The notes under the pieces were generated by a model. That model had not been told where the DNA came from. It made no database searches and worked only from the letters and a program-made list of their open reading frames with translations. From NCBI GenBank assembly GCA_963736715.1, contig CAVTQA010000007.1, positions 248,001-312,000 of the forward strand: a stretch of 64,000 bases of DNA, written 5' to 3'. Position numbers and translations under genes: made by a program. Origin of the DNA: AP-15 sp963736715 (GTDB lineage: Bacteria; Pseudomonadota; Alphaproteobacteria; ATCC43930; CGMCC-115725). This document shows positions 1 through 8,382 of the stretch, in pieces (position 1 is the stretch's first letter; every line of letters starts with the position of its first letter).

Positions 1-2405
1 AGCAGTGGCGGCGTGTTGGCAAACCCTGCTCGCTCCACCAGAAAACGCGACATCTCGATTTCCGGATGTAGGCCGGGTTGCAGGCGCCGATAGATTTTCA
101 GCATTGCATAATCGTCGAACAGGATGGAGCTGTTCGATTGCTCGACTCCACTGCGGCGGGGCACCAGGCGTTCCGGCGGCGCGATCTGGTCGAATAAAGG
201 CGTTTTGCGGCAGCAAATCTCGGCCCCGCCTTCGAGCCGTATTGTTGCATCCTGCCGGATCGCGTCCATCAACGCCAACGAAAAGCCGTCCTGCGATAGG
301 GCATCGACAAGCGCCCCCTCTCGCCGGAATTGGCGCAATTCGGCGAGGGTCACCGGAACCAGATTTTGGCGCAATTCGGTCTCCGCGGACGACCAGATCG
401 CGGCCAGCGGCAAGAAATAACACTGTCGTTCGCCGCCTGCGAGTTGCGCCTCGACGACGCCTGCTATGAACGACTCCGTTTCCGACCTTTCCTCAGCAGG
501 TCGAGCGATTTCGCCACGCGCTAAAATACAGGCCGCCCTGATCCTCTGGTCCTTTGCCCCAAACCAGCGTTGGCGCGGCAAAAACGACGGGACCACGTCA
601 CGTTCGAGCTGCGGCAGGTTGCGTTCGCGAAAGAGGTCAGGCCAGCCATGCGGCATGACGAGCGTGAGGAATTCGGGGGGCGCCATTCGATTGCTCGCGG
701 CCTCGGCAGCAGTGGATAGGAGCTCGAACCAAAAGAAGCTGTAAGGTTGGAGCGTCAGGAGATAAGGCAACTCACCAATCGGCGGAAACGCACTGCGGCC
801 CAGCAGCTCGACCGGCTGACGGCCGCGCCAGTCGGATAGGTCGAGTTCCACTGCCTGCGGTGTGCGCGACAAATTGGCGACGCACAGGACAGTTTCATCG
901 CCATAAGCGCGCAGATAGGCGATCACCTTGCGATTTGACGGGTACAAGAACTGCAGACTGCCGCGGCCAAACGCGCGTTGTGAGCGGCGCGCCGCAATCA
1001 GCCGCTTGATCCAATTGAGCAGCGATGACGGGGAGCGGCTCTGCGCCTCGACATTGACGGCCTCGAAGCCGTAGACCGGATCCATGATCGGCGGAAGGTA
1101 GAGCCGTGCCGGGTCAGCGCGGGAAAATCCGCCATTGCGGTCGAACGACCACTGCATCGGCGTACGTACGCCGTCGCGATCGCCAAGGAAGACATTGTCG
1201 CCCATGCCGATTTCGTCGCCGTAGTAAAATACCGGCGTTCCCGGCATCGAGATCAACAGCGCATTCAACAGCTCGATCTTGCGCCGGTCGTTTTCCATCA
1301 GGGGCGCGAGGCGGCGGCGAATCCCGAGGTTTAGGCGGGCGCGGCGATCGGCGGCATAGTAATTCCACAAGTAGTCCCGCTCACGGTCGGTGACCATCTC
1401 GAGCGTCAGCTCGTCGTGGTTGCGCAAGAAAACCGCCCATTGGCAAATCTCCGGAATATCCGGCGTTTGCCGCATGATGTCCGCAATCGGGTGACGGTCT
1501 TCGGTTGCGACGGCCATGTAAATCCGCGGCATCAGCGGAAAATGGAAGGCCATATGGCATTCGTCGCCGGCCCCGAAATATTGCAATACGTCTTCCGGCC
1601 ATTGGTTCGCTTCGGCCAACAGCATGCGGTCGGAGTAGCGTAGGTCGAGCTCGCACCGCAGACGGCGCAGCACCTCATGCGTTTCAGGAAGATTCTCGTT
1701 GATCGTGCCTTCGCGCTCGATCAGATACGGCACCGCATCCAGGCGCATGCCGTCGACGCCGAGATCGAGCCAGAAGCGCATTACATCCACGACGGCCCGG
1801 AAGACCCGCGGATTGTCGAAATTCAGGTCCGGCTGGTGCGAGTAGAAGCGGTGCCAGTAATATGCTTGAGCCACTGGGTCCCAGGCCCAGTTGGATTTTT
1901 CGGTATCGACAAAAATGATGCGGGTCTCCGGAAACTTCTGGTCGGTATCGCTCCAGACATAGAAATCGCGCCACTTCGAGCCCGGCTTTGCCCGCCGCGC
2001 GCGCTGGAACCAAGGATGCTGATCAGAGGTATGGTTGATGATCAGCTCGGTGATGACCCGGATATCGCGTCGGTGCGCATCTCGTATGAACGCCTTGAAA
2101 TCGGCCATCTTGCCGTAGGACGGGTTGATGTTCTTGTAGTCGGAGATGTCATACCCATCATCGCGTAAGGGCGAGGGATAAAACGGCAGCAGCCATAATG
2201 TAGTGATGCCGAGATCCTGCAGATAATCCAGCTTGCGGCGCAATCCTTCGAAATCGCCAATTCCGTCATTGCTGGAGTCGAAAAAGGCCTTCACGTGCAG
2301 CTGATAAATGATCGCGTCCTTGTACCACAGCGAGTCGGATGCCACCGTGCGCGCGATTGCGCTGCTGTCGGGCGCCGGACTAGTCAAATCGTTTAGGAGT
2401 GTCAT
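1..2405 (-). CDS. treS: Trehalose synthase / maltokinase fusion (TreS-Mak), C-terminus outside window
   Basis: Interconverts trehalose and maltose, and through the fused kinase is expected to make maltose 1-phosphate for GlgE. The frame opens at the ATG at 2405 and stays open to the window edge (about 801 codons). Residues 1 to about 540 are a GH13 TreS domain: LWYKDAIIYQLHVKAF near the start, DGMRLDAVPYLIEREGT (nucleophile Asp), LLAEANQWPED (acid Glu) and FLRNHDELTLEMV. After the TreS beta-domain the chain continues into RQRWFGAKDQRI and an N-cap typical of maltokinase, so this is the fused form found in many proteobacteria. It lies 119 bp downstream of the glgE-like locus on the same strand, consistent with one operon; glgB would be expected to the left. 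The gap has no strong terminator. The domain calls are secure; the missing C-terminal kinase core is inferred. Confidence 0.9.
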   Translation of the reverse strand, partial: MTLLNDLTSPAPDSSAIARTVASDSLWYKDAIIYQLHVKAFFDSSNDGIGDFEGLRRKLDYLQDLGITTLWLLPFYPSPLRDDGYDISDYKNINPSYGKMADFKAFIRDAHRRDIRVITELIINHTSDQHPWFQRARRAKPGSKWRDFYVWSDTDQKFPETRIIFVDTEKSNWAWDPVAQAYYWHRFYSHQPDLNFDNPRVFRAVVDVMRFWLDLGVDGMRLDAVPYLIEREGTINENLPETHEVLRRLRCELDLRYSDRMLLAEANQWPEDVLQYFGAGDECHMAFHFPLMPRIYMAVATEDRHPIADIMRQTPDIPEICQWAVFLRNHDELTLEMVTDRERDYLWNYYAADRRARLNLGIRRRLAPLMENDRRKIELLNALLISMPGTPVFYYGDEIGMGDNVFLGDRDGVRTPMQWSFDRNGGFSRADPARLYLPPIMDPVYGFEAVNVEAQSRSPSSLLNWIKRLIAARRSQRAFGRGSLQFLYPSNRKVIAYLRAYGDETVLCVANLSRTPQAVELDLSDWRGRQPVELLGRSAFPPIGELPYLLTLQPYSFFWFELLSTAAEAASNRMAPPEFLTLVMPHGWPDLFRERNLPQLERDVVPSFLPRQRWFGAKDQRIRAACILARGEIARPAEERSETESFIAGVVEAQLAGGERQCYFLPLAAIWSSAETELRQNLVPVTLAELRQFRREGALVDALSQDGFSLALMDAIRQDATIRLEGGAEICCRKTPLFDQIAPPERLVPRRSGVEQSNSSILFDDYAMLKIYRRLQPGLHPEIEMSRFLVERAGFANTPPL

Positions 2406-2524
2406 GCGGCTAGGGCTGATCGCAAAAGTGCATCAATTAGGATCGACTGGAGCCTCTAATCCTGAAAAAGGGCCGAAATCGGGCCTGCCGAAAAAAATTA
2501 CAACGCATTCGACTATTGGCGGAT

Positions 2525-4240
2525 CTAGTTCGCCCGTCTGAGGCAGAAAATCGATGCGGGATTGCTTGCCGGATCGAGATGAAAGCGCTGATAAGTCCCG
2601 CGGCACGCAACGGCATGGCCGGTGAATGCCTCCTCGAGCGAATATGCCCCATCAGCCGAAATTCCGAACTCGGCAAGCGGCAGCTCGACAGTATCCTCGC
2701 GCACGCCGTGCGGATCGAGATTGACGACGATAATCACGACGTTGGCCCGGTCCGAGGAGATCTTCGCATAAGCCAGGATGTTCGGGTCGTTGCAGTTTAG
2801 AAAGCGCAGATTGAGAAACTGCCGCAATGCCGGATTGTTGCGCCGAAAACGATTGAGAACAGCGATATCTTCCTTGATGTTGCCCGAGCGCTCCCAGTCC
2901 CAAACCTTATATTCGTACTTCTCGGAATGGAGATACTCCTCGCGCCCCGGGATCGGAGTATTCTCGCAAAGCTCGAACCCGTTGTAGATGCCATAGACCG
3001 GCGACAATGTCGCGGCCAACACCAGACGAATGCGAAATGCCGGGCGGCCGCCCTCTTGAAGGAATACCGGCAGGATGTCCGGCGTGTTGGTGAAGAAGTT
3101 CGGCCGAAAATATTCCTTGGCTGGATATGAGGTCAGCTCGGTCAGATACTCGATCAACTCGGATTTCGTATTTCGCCAGGTGAAATAAGTATAGGACTGG
3201 GTGAACCCGGATTTCGCCAATGCTCGCATCATCTTGGGCCGGGTGAACGCCTCTGACAGGAAAATCGCCTCCGGGCAGCGCACCTTGACCTCGCGGATCA
3301 GCCACTCCCAGAAGGGCAAGGGCTTGGTGTGGGGGTTGTCGACGCGAAAGGTGCGCACACCCTCGCCGACCCAAAACAAGATCGTATCGCGCAATTCGGT
3401 CCACAGCCCGTCGGAGTCCGGATTATCGAAATCGACATTGACGATGTCTTCGTATTTTTTAGGAGGATTCTCAGCGTACTTAATGGTTCCGTCGGGCCGA
3501 AAGCGGAACCACTGCGGGTGCTCTCGCACCCACGGATGGTCGGGTGCGGCTTGAATCGCGAAATCCAATGCCACCTCCATCCCGAGCGCCGCAGCGCCAC
3601 GGACGAAACGGCGGAAGTCGGCGAGTGTGCCGAGCTCGGGGTCGACTGCCCGATGACCGCCTTCCTCCGAACCGATGGCGTAAGGGCTCCCTGGATCGCC
3701 CGGCTCCGCAACCGTGCTGTTGTCTCTGCCCTTGCGGTTGACGCGACCGATCGGATGGATCGGAACGAGATAGACGACGTCGAAGCCGAGCCGCGCGATT
3801 TCGGGGAGGCGCGCGATACAATCATCAAACGTAGCGCCTTTGCCGGGCTCCACCCCTTGGCTGCGCGGGAACATTTCATACCACGCGGCGAAGCTCGCCG
3901 CTTTGCGGTCGACGATGACCTCCAGTTCGTGTGGATAACTCACGGCATCGGTGCGCATCGAACAGCGCGCCATTGCGTCGCGAAGTTCGGATGAGAGGAG
4001 CAGCTCGGCGCGGCCGGCGCTGTCGTGCTGCTCGAAATCGCGCAACATGTGCTGGATACAGGCCCTATCGCCACCTCGCGCCAGCGCCAGCGCGGCGTCT
4101 ACGATATTCCGCCCCTCGACGAGTTCGAGATCGATGCTCTGGCCGGCCGCCAGCTTCTTTTCGGCCTCGTCGCGCCAGCTTTCGAAATGATCGGTCCAGG
4201 CCTCGATCGTGTACCGCCACAGGCCAACCGCATCGAGCTC
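2525..4240 (-). CDS. glgE: GlgE catalytic segment (maltose-1-phosphate maltosyltransferase)
   Basis: About 571 residues beginning, without a start codon, at ELDAVGLWRY directly after the frameshift; the first internal ATG is at 4048. The catalytic barrel shows VDRKAASFAAWYEMFPRSQG, GFDVVYLVPIHPIGRVNRKG, the nucleophile motif FRVDNPHTKPLPFWEWLI, the acid motif AIFLSEAFTRPKMM and the C-terminal RYQRFHLDP-type ending (TYQRFHLDPASNP). These are the GH13_3 GlgE signatures. The enzyme would transfer maltose from maltose 1-phosphate to alpha-glucan. Expressed from the 4048 ATG it would lack the N-terminal dimerisation domains, so activity is doubtful unless the frameshift is a sequencing error. Confidence 0.85.
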   Translation of the reverse strand, partial: ELDAVGLWRYTIEAWTDHFESWRDEAEKKLAAGQSIDLELVEGRNIVDAALALARGGDRACIQHMLRDFEQHDSAGRAELLLSSELRDAMARCSMRTDAVSYPHELEVIVDRKAASFAAWYEMFPRSQGVEPGKGATFDDCIARLPEIARLGFDVVYLVPIHPIGRVNRKGRDNSTVAEPGDPGSPYAIGSEEGGHRAVDPELGTLADFRRFVRGAAALGMEVALDFAIQAAPDHPWVREHPQWFRFRPDGTIKYAENPPKKYEDIVNVDFDNPDSDGLWTELRDTILFWVGEGVRTFRVDNPHTKPLPFWEWLIREVKVRCPEAIFLSEAFTRPKMMRALAKSGFTQSYTYFTWRNTKSELIEYLTELTSYPAKEYFRPNFFTNTPDILPVFLQEGGRPAFRIRLVLAATLSPVYGIYNGFELCENTPIPGREEYLHSEKYEYKVWDWERSGNIKEDIAVLNRFRRNNPALRQFLNLRFLNCNDPNILAYAKISSDRANVVIIVVNLDPHGVREDTVELPLAEFGISADGAYSLEEAFTGHAVACRGTYQRFHLDPASNPASIFCLRRAN

Positions 4241-4241
4241 G

Positions 4242-4799
4242 AAAGCGACCGACCCAGCGATCGTTGTCGTAAAAAACGAGAGGCGCTTCTCGCCACGCCT
4301 CGTCTTCGCGCCGGTATTTCACCACGGCGCGCAGCTTGTCGTGCCCGTCGCGAAACAGGTCGGCCCACACCTCGAACAGCTCGCCGACGATCCGCTTGAC
4401 GGGATAGCGGCCGCCATCCAACTCGGGATACACCTCCTCGATTTGTATCCGGTTCTCGGGTCGCCATCGCGGATGTTGCGGGACCGGCCGCCCGGACCGG
4501 ATCGTACCCACCCGCAAAACCCGCACCTCAAACGGCTCAACGGCGACGGAAGAGCCTTCGATTTCGATCTGACTGGTTTGTTGCTCGTGCGTGTTGACGA
4601 GGATGAAGGCGCGATCGTCGCCGCTTTCTGTCCGCCGCTCCAGAACGACCAGCGGGTCGGCTTGGTTGCTCTGCCGCCGCAGCGGACCCTCTTCGTTCAG
4701 AGCCGGGACCGATTTCTTCATCGCGTTGACCTCGGCTACAAATTGGCTGAGATCAAAGCGCTCGGGCTCACGGCTCCTCGTCAGGGTTGGCAACGACAT
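4242..4799 (-). CDS. Middle segment: amylase C-terminal beta-domain and start of GlgE N-domain
   Basis: The open segment between the two frameshifts. It contains ERFDLSQFVAEVNAMKKSVP, which closes the preceding amylase domain, a beta-rich stretch ending in VEPFEVRVLRVG, and the first part of the GlgE N-terminal (DUF3416-like) domain: RIQIEEVYPELDGGRYPVK, ELFEVWADLFRDGHDKLRA and APLVFYDNDRWVGRF. Homology then stops abruptly in this frame, and what follows down to about 4065 is out-of-frame translation. The in-frame ATG at 4799 lies upstream of the shift and is unlikely to be a real start. Confidence 0.7.
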
Positions 4800-5727
4800 C
4801 GAGCCGCCGCGACCAGCCGTATTCGAAACCCATCGGCATCATCACACCGGTCGAGTAGGCGGCGGCAAAGGCGTAAGCCTGCCGATAGCGCGGCTCGATC
4901 TGAGATTCCGGAATTCCGGCAGCGCGGAGTTCATTCACCAGCCGGTCGGTATCGTGGCTCTCCGGAAAGCCGATCGATGGCGCGATACGGCGAAAGTCTT
5001 CGTACTGCTCCAGCAGCCAAGGGCTTTCAAAATCCCACCATTTCACGCTGTTGAAGAGATAATCGAACCCGGCGCCGCGGAGGGCGAGGACCGCCTCTTT
5101 CGGCGCCCCGAGGTTTTCGGCGCAGAACACCACCTCGGGATCTGCGGCCTTGGCGTCGCTAATCAGGCCGCGCCAGACCTCGCCGGGCACCTTATAGGCC
5201 GCATCGCACCGAAACCCGCCAAAGCCCAAGCCGATGTAATGACGCACCAGCTGTTGGAAATAGCCAAGGATCTGACGCTGCTGCGGCGGCCGATAATCGA
5301 GTTCGGCGAGGTCGCCCCATACCGTCTTTTGGGTGGGGTCGGCAGGGTCGGTCGCGAAAGGCGAGACGACATTGCCGCGCGCATCGCGAGTGAACCAGTC
5401 GGGATTGCTGGCGACGAGCTCGCTATCCTTCGAGGTATGATTGACGACCAGATCCATAATGACGCGCAGCCCGTGCCCCCGCGCCGCCTCGGTAAAGGCG
5501 CACAACAGTTGGTCGTCATCGCCAGGCTCGCCGCCGCGAAAGCGGGGATTGAGCCGGTAGTAATCCTTGACCGCGTAGAGGCTCCCGGAAAAACCCGGGT
5601 AATGAAACGGGTTCACATAGACGGCATTGAACCCCATCGCCGCGATCCGCGGCAAATGCGCGGCCCATTTCCGGGTGGTGCCGGCCAATGTCGGAAACAG
5701 ATTGTAAATGCGGAGCCCTTCGCTCAT
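4768..5727 (-). CDS. N-terminal GH13 alpha-amylase-like segment of the GlgE fusion
   Basis: This open segment of about 319 residues carries a GH13 barrel: GFNAVYVNPFHYPGFSGSLY, the conserved DLVVNHTSKDSELV region, GGFRCDAAYKVPGEVW (nucleophile region), EVVFCAENLGAP (acid Glu) and FPESHDTDRL. It ends at a TGA created by the frameshift at about 4770. The frame can be extended to an ATG at 5760, but the 5727 start matches the beginning of the conserved domain. The role of this extra barrel in GlgE fusions is not something the sequence settles. Confidence 0.8.
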   Translation of the reverse strand: MSEGLRIYNLFPTLAGTTRKWAAHLPRIAAMGFNAVYVNPFHYPGFSGSLYAVKDYYRLNPRFRGGEPGDDDQLLCAFTEAARGHGLRVIMDLVVNHTSKDSELVASNPDWFTRDARGNVVSPFATDPADPTQKTVWGDLAELDYRPPQQRQILGYFQQLVRHYIGLGFGGFRCDAAYKVPGEVWRGLISDAKAADPEVVFCAENLGAPKEAVLALRGAGFDYLFNSVKWWDFESPWLLEQYEDFRRIAPSIGFPESHDTDRLVNELRAAGIPESQIEPRYRQAYAFAAAYSTGVMMPMGFEYGWSRRLDVVANPDEEP

Positions 5728-5827
5728 TGCGACAGACCTGAGTTGTTCAGATTGCCCCATCCCCTTAGTCCCGACCTAGTAATGGCCTCCGACTTCGTGA
5801 AGTTCCACGCCGGCCAGCAGCGGCCGT

Positions 5828-6616
5828 TCACCGGCCCGGAAGAACCAATATTTCCGGCTCGGCTGGCAGCTCCGACCGGGTAAGAACGACCGTGGGCGCG
5901 TCCGCATGCCGCACCGCATAAAAATCCCCGATCCTTGTCAGAAATTTGTCCAAAGTTGCCTGCGTGAAAATGTGCATCGGGATGGTGATTTTTGGTTTGA
6001 TCTGCCGCAGGACCTCGATCATGTCGTCCTGGTTCAAGGTCCACACGCCATCGATCGGCACCATCACGACATCAATCGCGCCGAGATCGGCGAGATGGGA
6101 TTGTGTCAGGGTGTGGTGCAAATGGCCGAGATGGGCGATGCACAGATCGGCGATGTCGAACACAAAAATCGAGTTGCCGTTGTACCGGGTGCCGCCGAGC
6201 TCCCGAACATTCGTCGGCACATTGTGGATCCGTACGTCGCGGTACTCGAGGCGATGGCTCGCAACTCCGCCGCCAGGATCCCATCCGCGCAGGATGTATT
6301 TCACCCCCGGCTCGACCGAATCGCTGTAGTGAGTCGGATGGGCATTATTCATTGTGACGATGTCGGGCGTGACCGGCGCTCGTATCGCATCGTTGTAATC
6401 CGTAACGATCCGAACACCGCCAGGGCTCTCGATCAGAAAACTCGCATGGCCGAGAAAGGTGATCGATACCGCTTCTTCTGCGCCGGCAGCCGCGAGGCGC
6501 AGCGGCCCCTCGGCAACCACCCCGGTGCACGCCGCCTGCACCGACGACGCGATCACGAAGACGAATAGACTGGTCCAGCCGATCAGCTGCGCGGCTTTTC
6601 TCGTCGTTCCCGCCAA
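5828..6616 (-). CDS. Secreted MBL-fold metallo-hydrolase
   Basis: A 262-residue protein with an N-terminal signal-like segment (TSLFVFVIASSVQA, then a Cys shortly after) and a metallo-beta-lactamase fold of the UlaG/L-ascorbate-lactonase-like type. ITFLGHASFLIESPGGVRIV, MNNAHPTHYSD and IAHLGHLHHTL supply the usual metal-ligand histidines; VPIDGVWTLNQDDM and PMHIFTQ follow. The only upstream start in frame is a TTG at 6616, which lies inside an inverted repeat, so the true start may be elsewhere or the repeat may have replaced it. It is downstream of, and on the same strand as, the ThDP enzyme. The substrate is unknown. Confidence 0.75.
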   Translation of the reverse strand: MAGTTRKAAQLIGWTSLFVFVIASSVQAACTGVVAEGPLRLAAAGAEEAVSITFLGHASFLIESPGGVRIVTDYNDAIRAPVTPDIVTMNNAHPTHYSDSVEPGVKYILRGWDPGGGVASHRLEYRDVRIHNVPTNVRELGGTRYNGNSIFVFDIADLCIAHLGHLHHTLTQSHLADLGAIDVVMVPIDGVWTLNQDDMIEVLRQIKPKITIPMHIFTQATLDKFLTRIGDFYAVRHADAPTVVLTRSELPAEPEILVLPGR

Positions 6617-6683
6617 AGCGGGAACCCAGGGCGGCCCGCACCGATATCTCGCGCTCTGGGCCCCCGCTTTCGCAGGGGTGACG
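6602..6683. repeat. Imperfect inverted repeat of the REP-like 'tcccgc-aaagcggga' type
   Basis: Two 28-bp arms, 6602-6629 and 6656-6683, are imperfect reverse complements. Each contains its own small palindrome around the core caaagcggga / cccgctttcg. This is the common dispersed palindromic repeat of GC-rich alphaproteobacteria. It fills the gap between the ThDP gene and the MBL gene and covers the latter's apparent start. Confidence 0.75.
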
Positions 6684-6690
6684 GCGGGGT

Positions 6691-8235
6691 TCAGAGCACG
6701 ACCTCGACGAGGAACGGACCGGGTGTGGCGATGCCCTCAGCGAAGCGGTCGTTGAACGCGTCCATCGTCGTGACCCGCGCGCCGGGCACGCCCATCGAGC
6801 GCGCGAGACCCACCCAGTCGAGGTCGGGATGGCCGAGATCGAGCATGTCGAGCGCTTTCCTCCCGGGATTGCCGGCGCCGACATTGGCGAGCTCGCCGCG
6901 CAGGATCGCGTAGCTGCGGTTCGAAAATAACAGCGTCGTCACATCGAGCCCCTCGCGCGCCTGCGTCCACAGCGACTGCAAGGTGTACATGCCGCTGCCG
7001 TCGCCTTCGAGGCAGATCACCTTGCGGTCGGGGCACGCCACCGCAGCCCCTGTAGCCACCGGCATGCCCATGCCGATCGACCCGCCCATGTTCGAGAGCC
7101 AGTCGTGCGGCGCCGCCGCGCGGGTCGGCGCAAAAAAGCCGCGGCCGGTAGTGACCGCCTCGTCGACGACAATCGCATTCTCGGGCAGCAGCGCCGCGAG
7201 CGACCTGCCGATCGCCTCCGAACTGATCTCTCCGGTTGCCGCGGCGGGCGGAGGATCATTGGTCACCGGTGCCGGTGTCGAATGCGCCCCGAGCTCGTCG
7301 GCCAAAGCTGCGAGCGCACCGATCAGATCCTCCTCGGGCCGGGCGAGCACATGGCCGACCGCATCCGGCGGTGAGAGCAGGCTCGGCTTGTCGGGATAGG
7401 CGAAGAACGCGACCGGCATCTTCGAGCCGACCAGGATGATGTGCTTGAGCCCGGCCAGGACCTTGACCGCCTGGTCGACAACGTAAGGGACCCGTTCGAC
7501 GAATACCCGGCCGCGCCCGCGCTGCGTGCGGGCATTGGACCCCTGCGCAATCAACCTCGCTCCGGTTTTCACCGCGATGCGGCCGGCCAGCTCGAGCCCC
7601 TCCTGGCGTAAGGCGCGGCCCGTCACGAGCAAGAGGCACGGCTCGCCCGAACGCAATACCCGCGCCGCCTCGGCGACCGCCTCGGGCGACACCGGCGCGG
7701 GCGGTGCGGCGGGCGGCACCTCGACCGGGCCCGAGCTCTCGTTCCACGCCGTGTCGGCCGGCAGGATCAACATCGCGATCTGGCCCGGCGGCGTCCGCGC
7801 CGCAGCGATCGCCGCGGCGCCGTCGGCCGCGACGGAGCGCGCATCGGGCGAAGTCTTTACCCAGCGCGAGAACGGTTTTGCGGCGGTTTCGATATCGGTG
7901 GTCAGTGGCGCGTCGTAGCGGCGATGGTACGTGGCGTGATCGCCGACGATGTTGACCATCGGCGTCATGGCCTTGTTGGCGTTGTGGATATTGGCGAGAC
8001 CGTTGGCCATGCCGGGGCCGAGATGCAACAGCGTCGCCGCCGGGCTGCCGGTCATTCGGGCGTAGCCGTCGGCGGCGCCGGTAACGACGCCTTCAAAGAG
8101 GCCCAAGACACAGCGCATGCCTTCGACCCTGTCGAGCGCGGCGACAAAATGCATCTCCGAGGTGCCAGGATTGGCGAAACAGACGTTCACACCGCCGCCG
8201 ACCAAGGTACGCACGAGACTTTCCGCGCCGTTCAT
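6691..8235 (-). CDS. Thiamine-diphosphate enzyme (acetolactate synthase/benzoylformate decarboxylase-like)
   Basis: A 514-residue ThDP-dependent enzyme with the three usual domains. The N-terminal PYR domain contains CFANPGTSEMHFVAAL and the catalytic-Glu region LFEGVVTGAADGYARM; a central domain follows; the C-terminal PP domain has the metal/ThDP motif LEGDGSGMYTLQSLW ending near FSNRSYAIL. Family members range from acetolactate synthase large subunits to 2-oxo acid decarboxylases. There is no regulatory small subunit nearby, and the next genes degrade aromatics, so a 2-oxoacid decarboxylase or carboligase in catabolism is more likely than branched-chain biosynthesis. The ATG at 8235 follows a GGAGGAG ribosome site. 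It is divergent from boxC. Confidence 0.8.
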   Translation of the reverse strand: MNGAESLVRTLVGGGVNVCFANPGTSEMHFVAALDRVEGMRCVLGLFEGVVTGAADGYARMTGSPAATLLHLGPGMANGLANIHNANKAMTPMVNIVGDHATYHRRYDAPLTTDIETAAKPFSRWVKTSPDARSVAADGAAAIAAARTPPGQIAMLILPADTAWNESSGPVEVPPAAPPAPVSPEAVAEAARVLRSGEPCLLLVTGRALRQEGLELAGRIAVKTGARLIAQGSNARTQRGRGRVFVERVPYVVDQAVKVLAGLKHIILVGSKMPVAFFAYPDKPSLLSPPDAVGHVLARPEEDLIGALAALADELGAHSTPAPVTNDPPPAAATGEISSEAIGRSLAALLPENAIVVDEAVTTGRGFFAPTRAAAPHDWLSNMGGSIGMGMPVATGAAVACPDRKVICLEGDGSGMYTLQSLWTQAREGLDVTTLLFSNRSYAILRGELANVGAGNPGRKALDMLDLGHPDLDWVGLARSMGVPGARVTTMDAFNDRFAEGIATPGPFLVEVVL

Positions 8236-8313
8236 GATCTCCTCCGATGGGCGTCGACGTGTGCCCGAGCTTTAACATCCCTTGAGGCGAACCGGAAGGA
8301 GGGAGGCTTCGCT

Positions 8314-8340
8314 CATGAAAAATGATTCATGTCAATTGAC
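8314..8340. promoter_or_regulatory. Palindromic operator-like sites between ThDP gene and boxC
   Basis: Within the 147-bp divergent intergenic region lie catgaa-N6-ttcatg (8314-8331) and, overlapping its last base, the perfect 10-bp palindrome gtcaattgac (8331-8340). The AT-rich stretch continues to the boxC start at 8383. The position suits a repressor or activator site for either gene. The regulator is not identified, and no BoxR is seen nearby. Confidence 0.4.
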
Positions 8341-8382
8341 GAAACCTGGAACCTGACGGTAGAAACATGAATTAAATTTCCG

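Larger units (their letters stand above)
2525..5760 (-). pseudogene. glgE: GH13-GlgE fusion (maltose-1-phosphate maltosyltransferase) broken by two frameshifts
   Basis: Read through two single-base insertions, this locus encodes about 1070 residues: an N-terminal GH13 amylase-like domain, a linking beta-domain, the GlgE N-terminal domain and the GlgE catalytic barrel. The first shift is an extra T (minus strand) at about 4770; removing it joins VANPDEEP to EPERFDLSQF. The second is an extra C at about 4241; removing it joins DNDRWVGRF to ELDAVGLWRYTIEAW. Homology is continuous across both points, so the parent gene was one open frame. GlgE extends alpha-1,4-glucan using maltose 1-phosphate, the product of the TreS-Mak gene just downstream. 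The start is either the ATG at 5760 or, more likely, the one at 5727 (MSEGLRIYNLFPT). It could be a recent pseudogene or an intact gene with two sequencing errors. The three open segments are listed separately. Confidence 0.8.
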
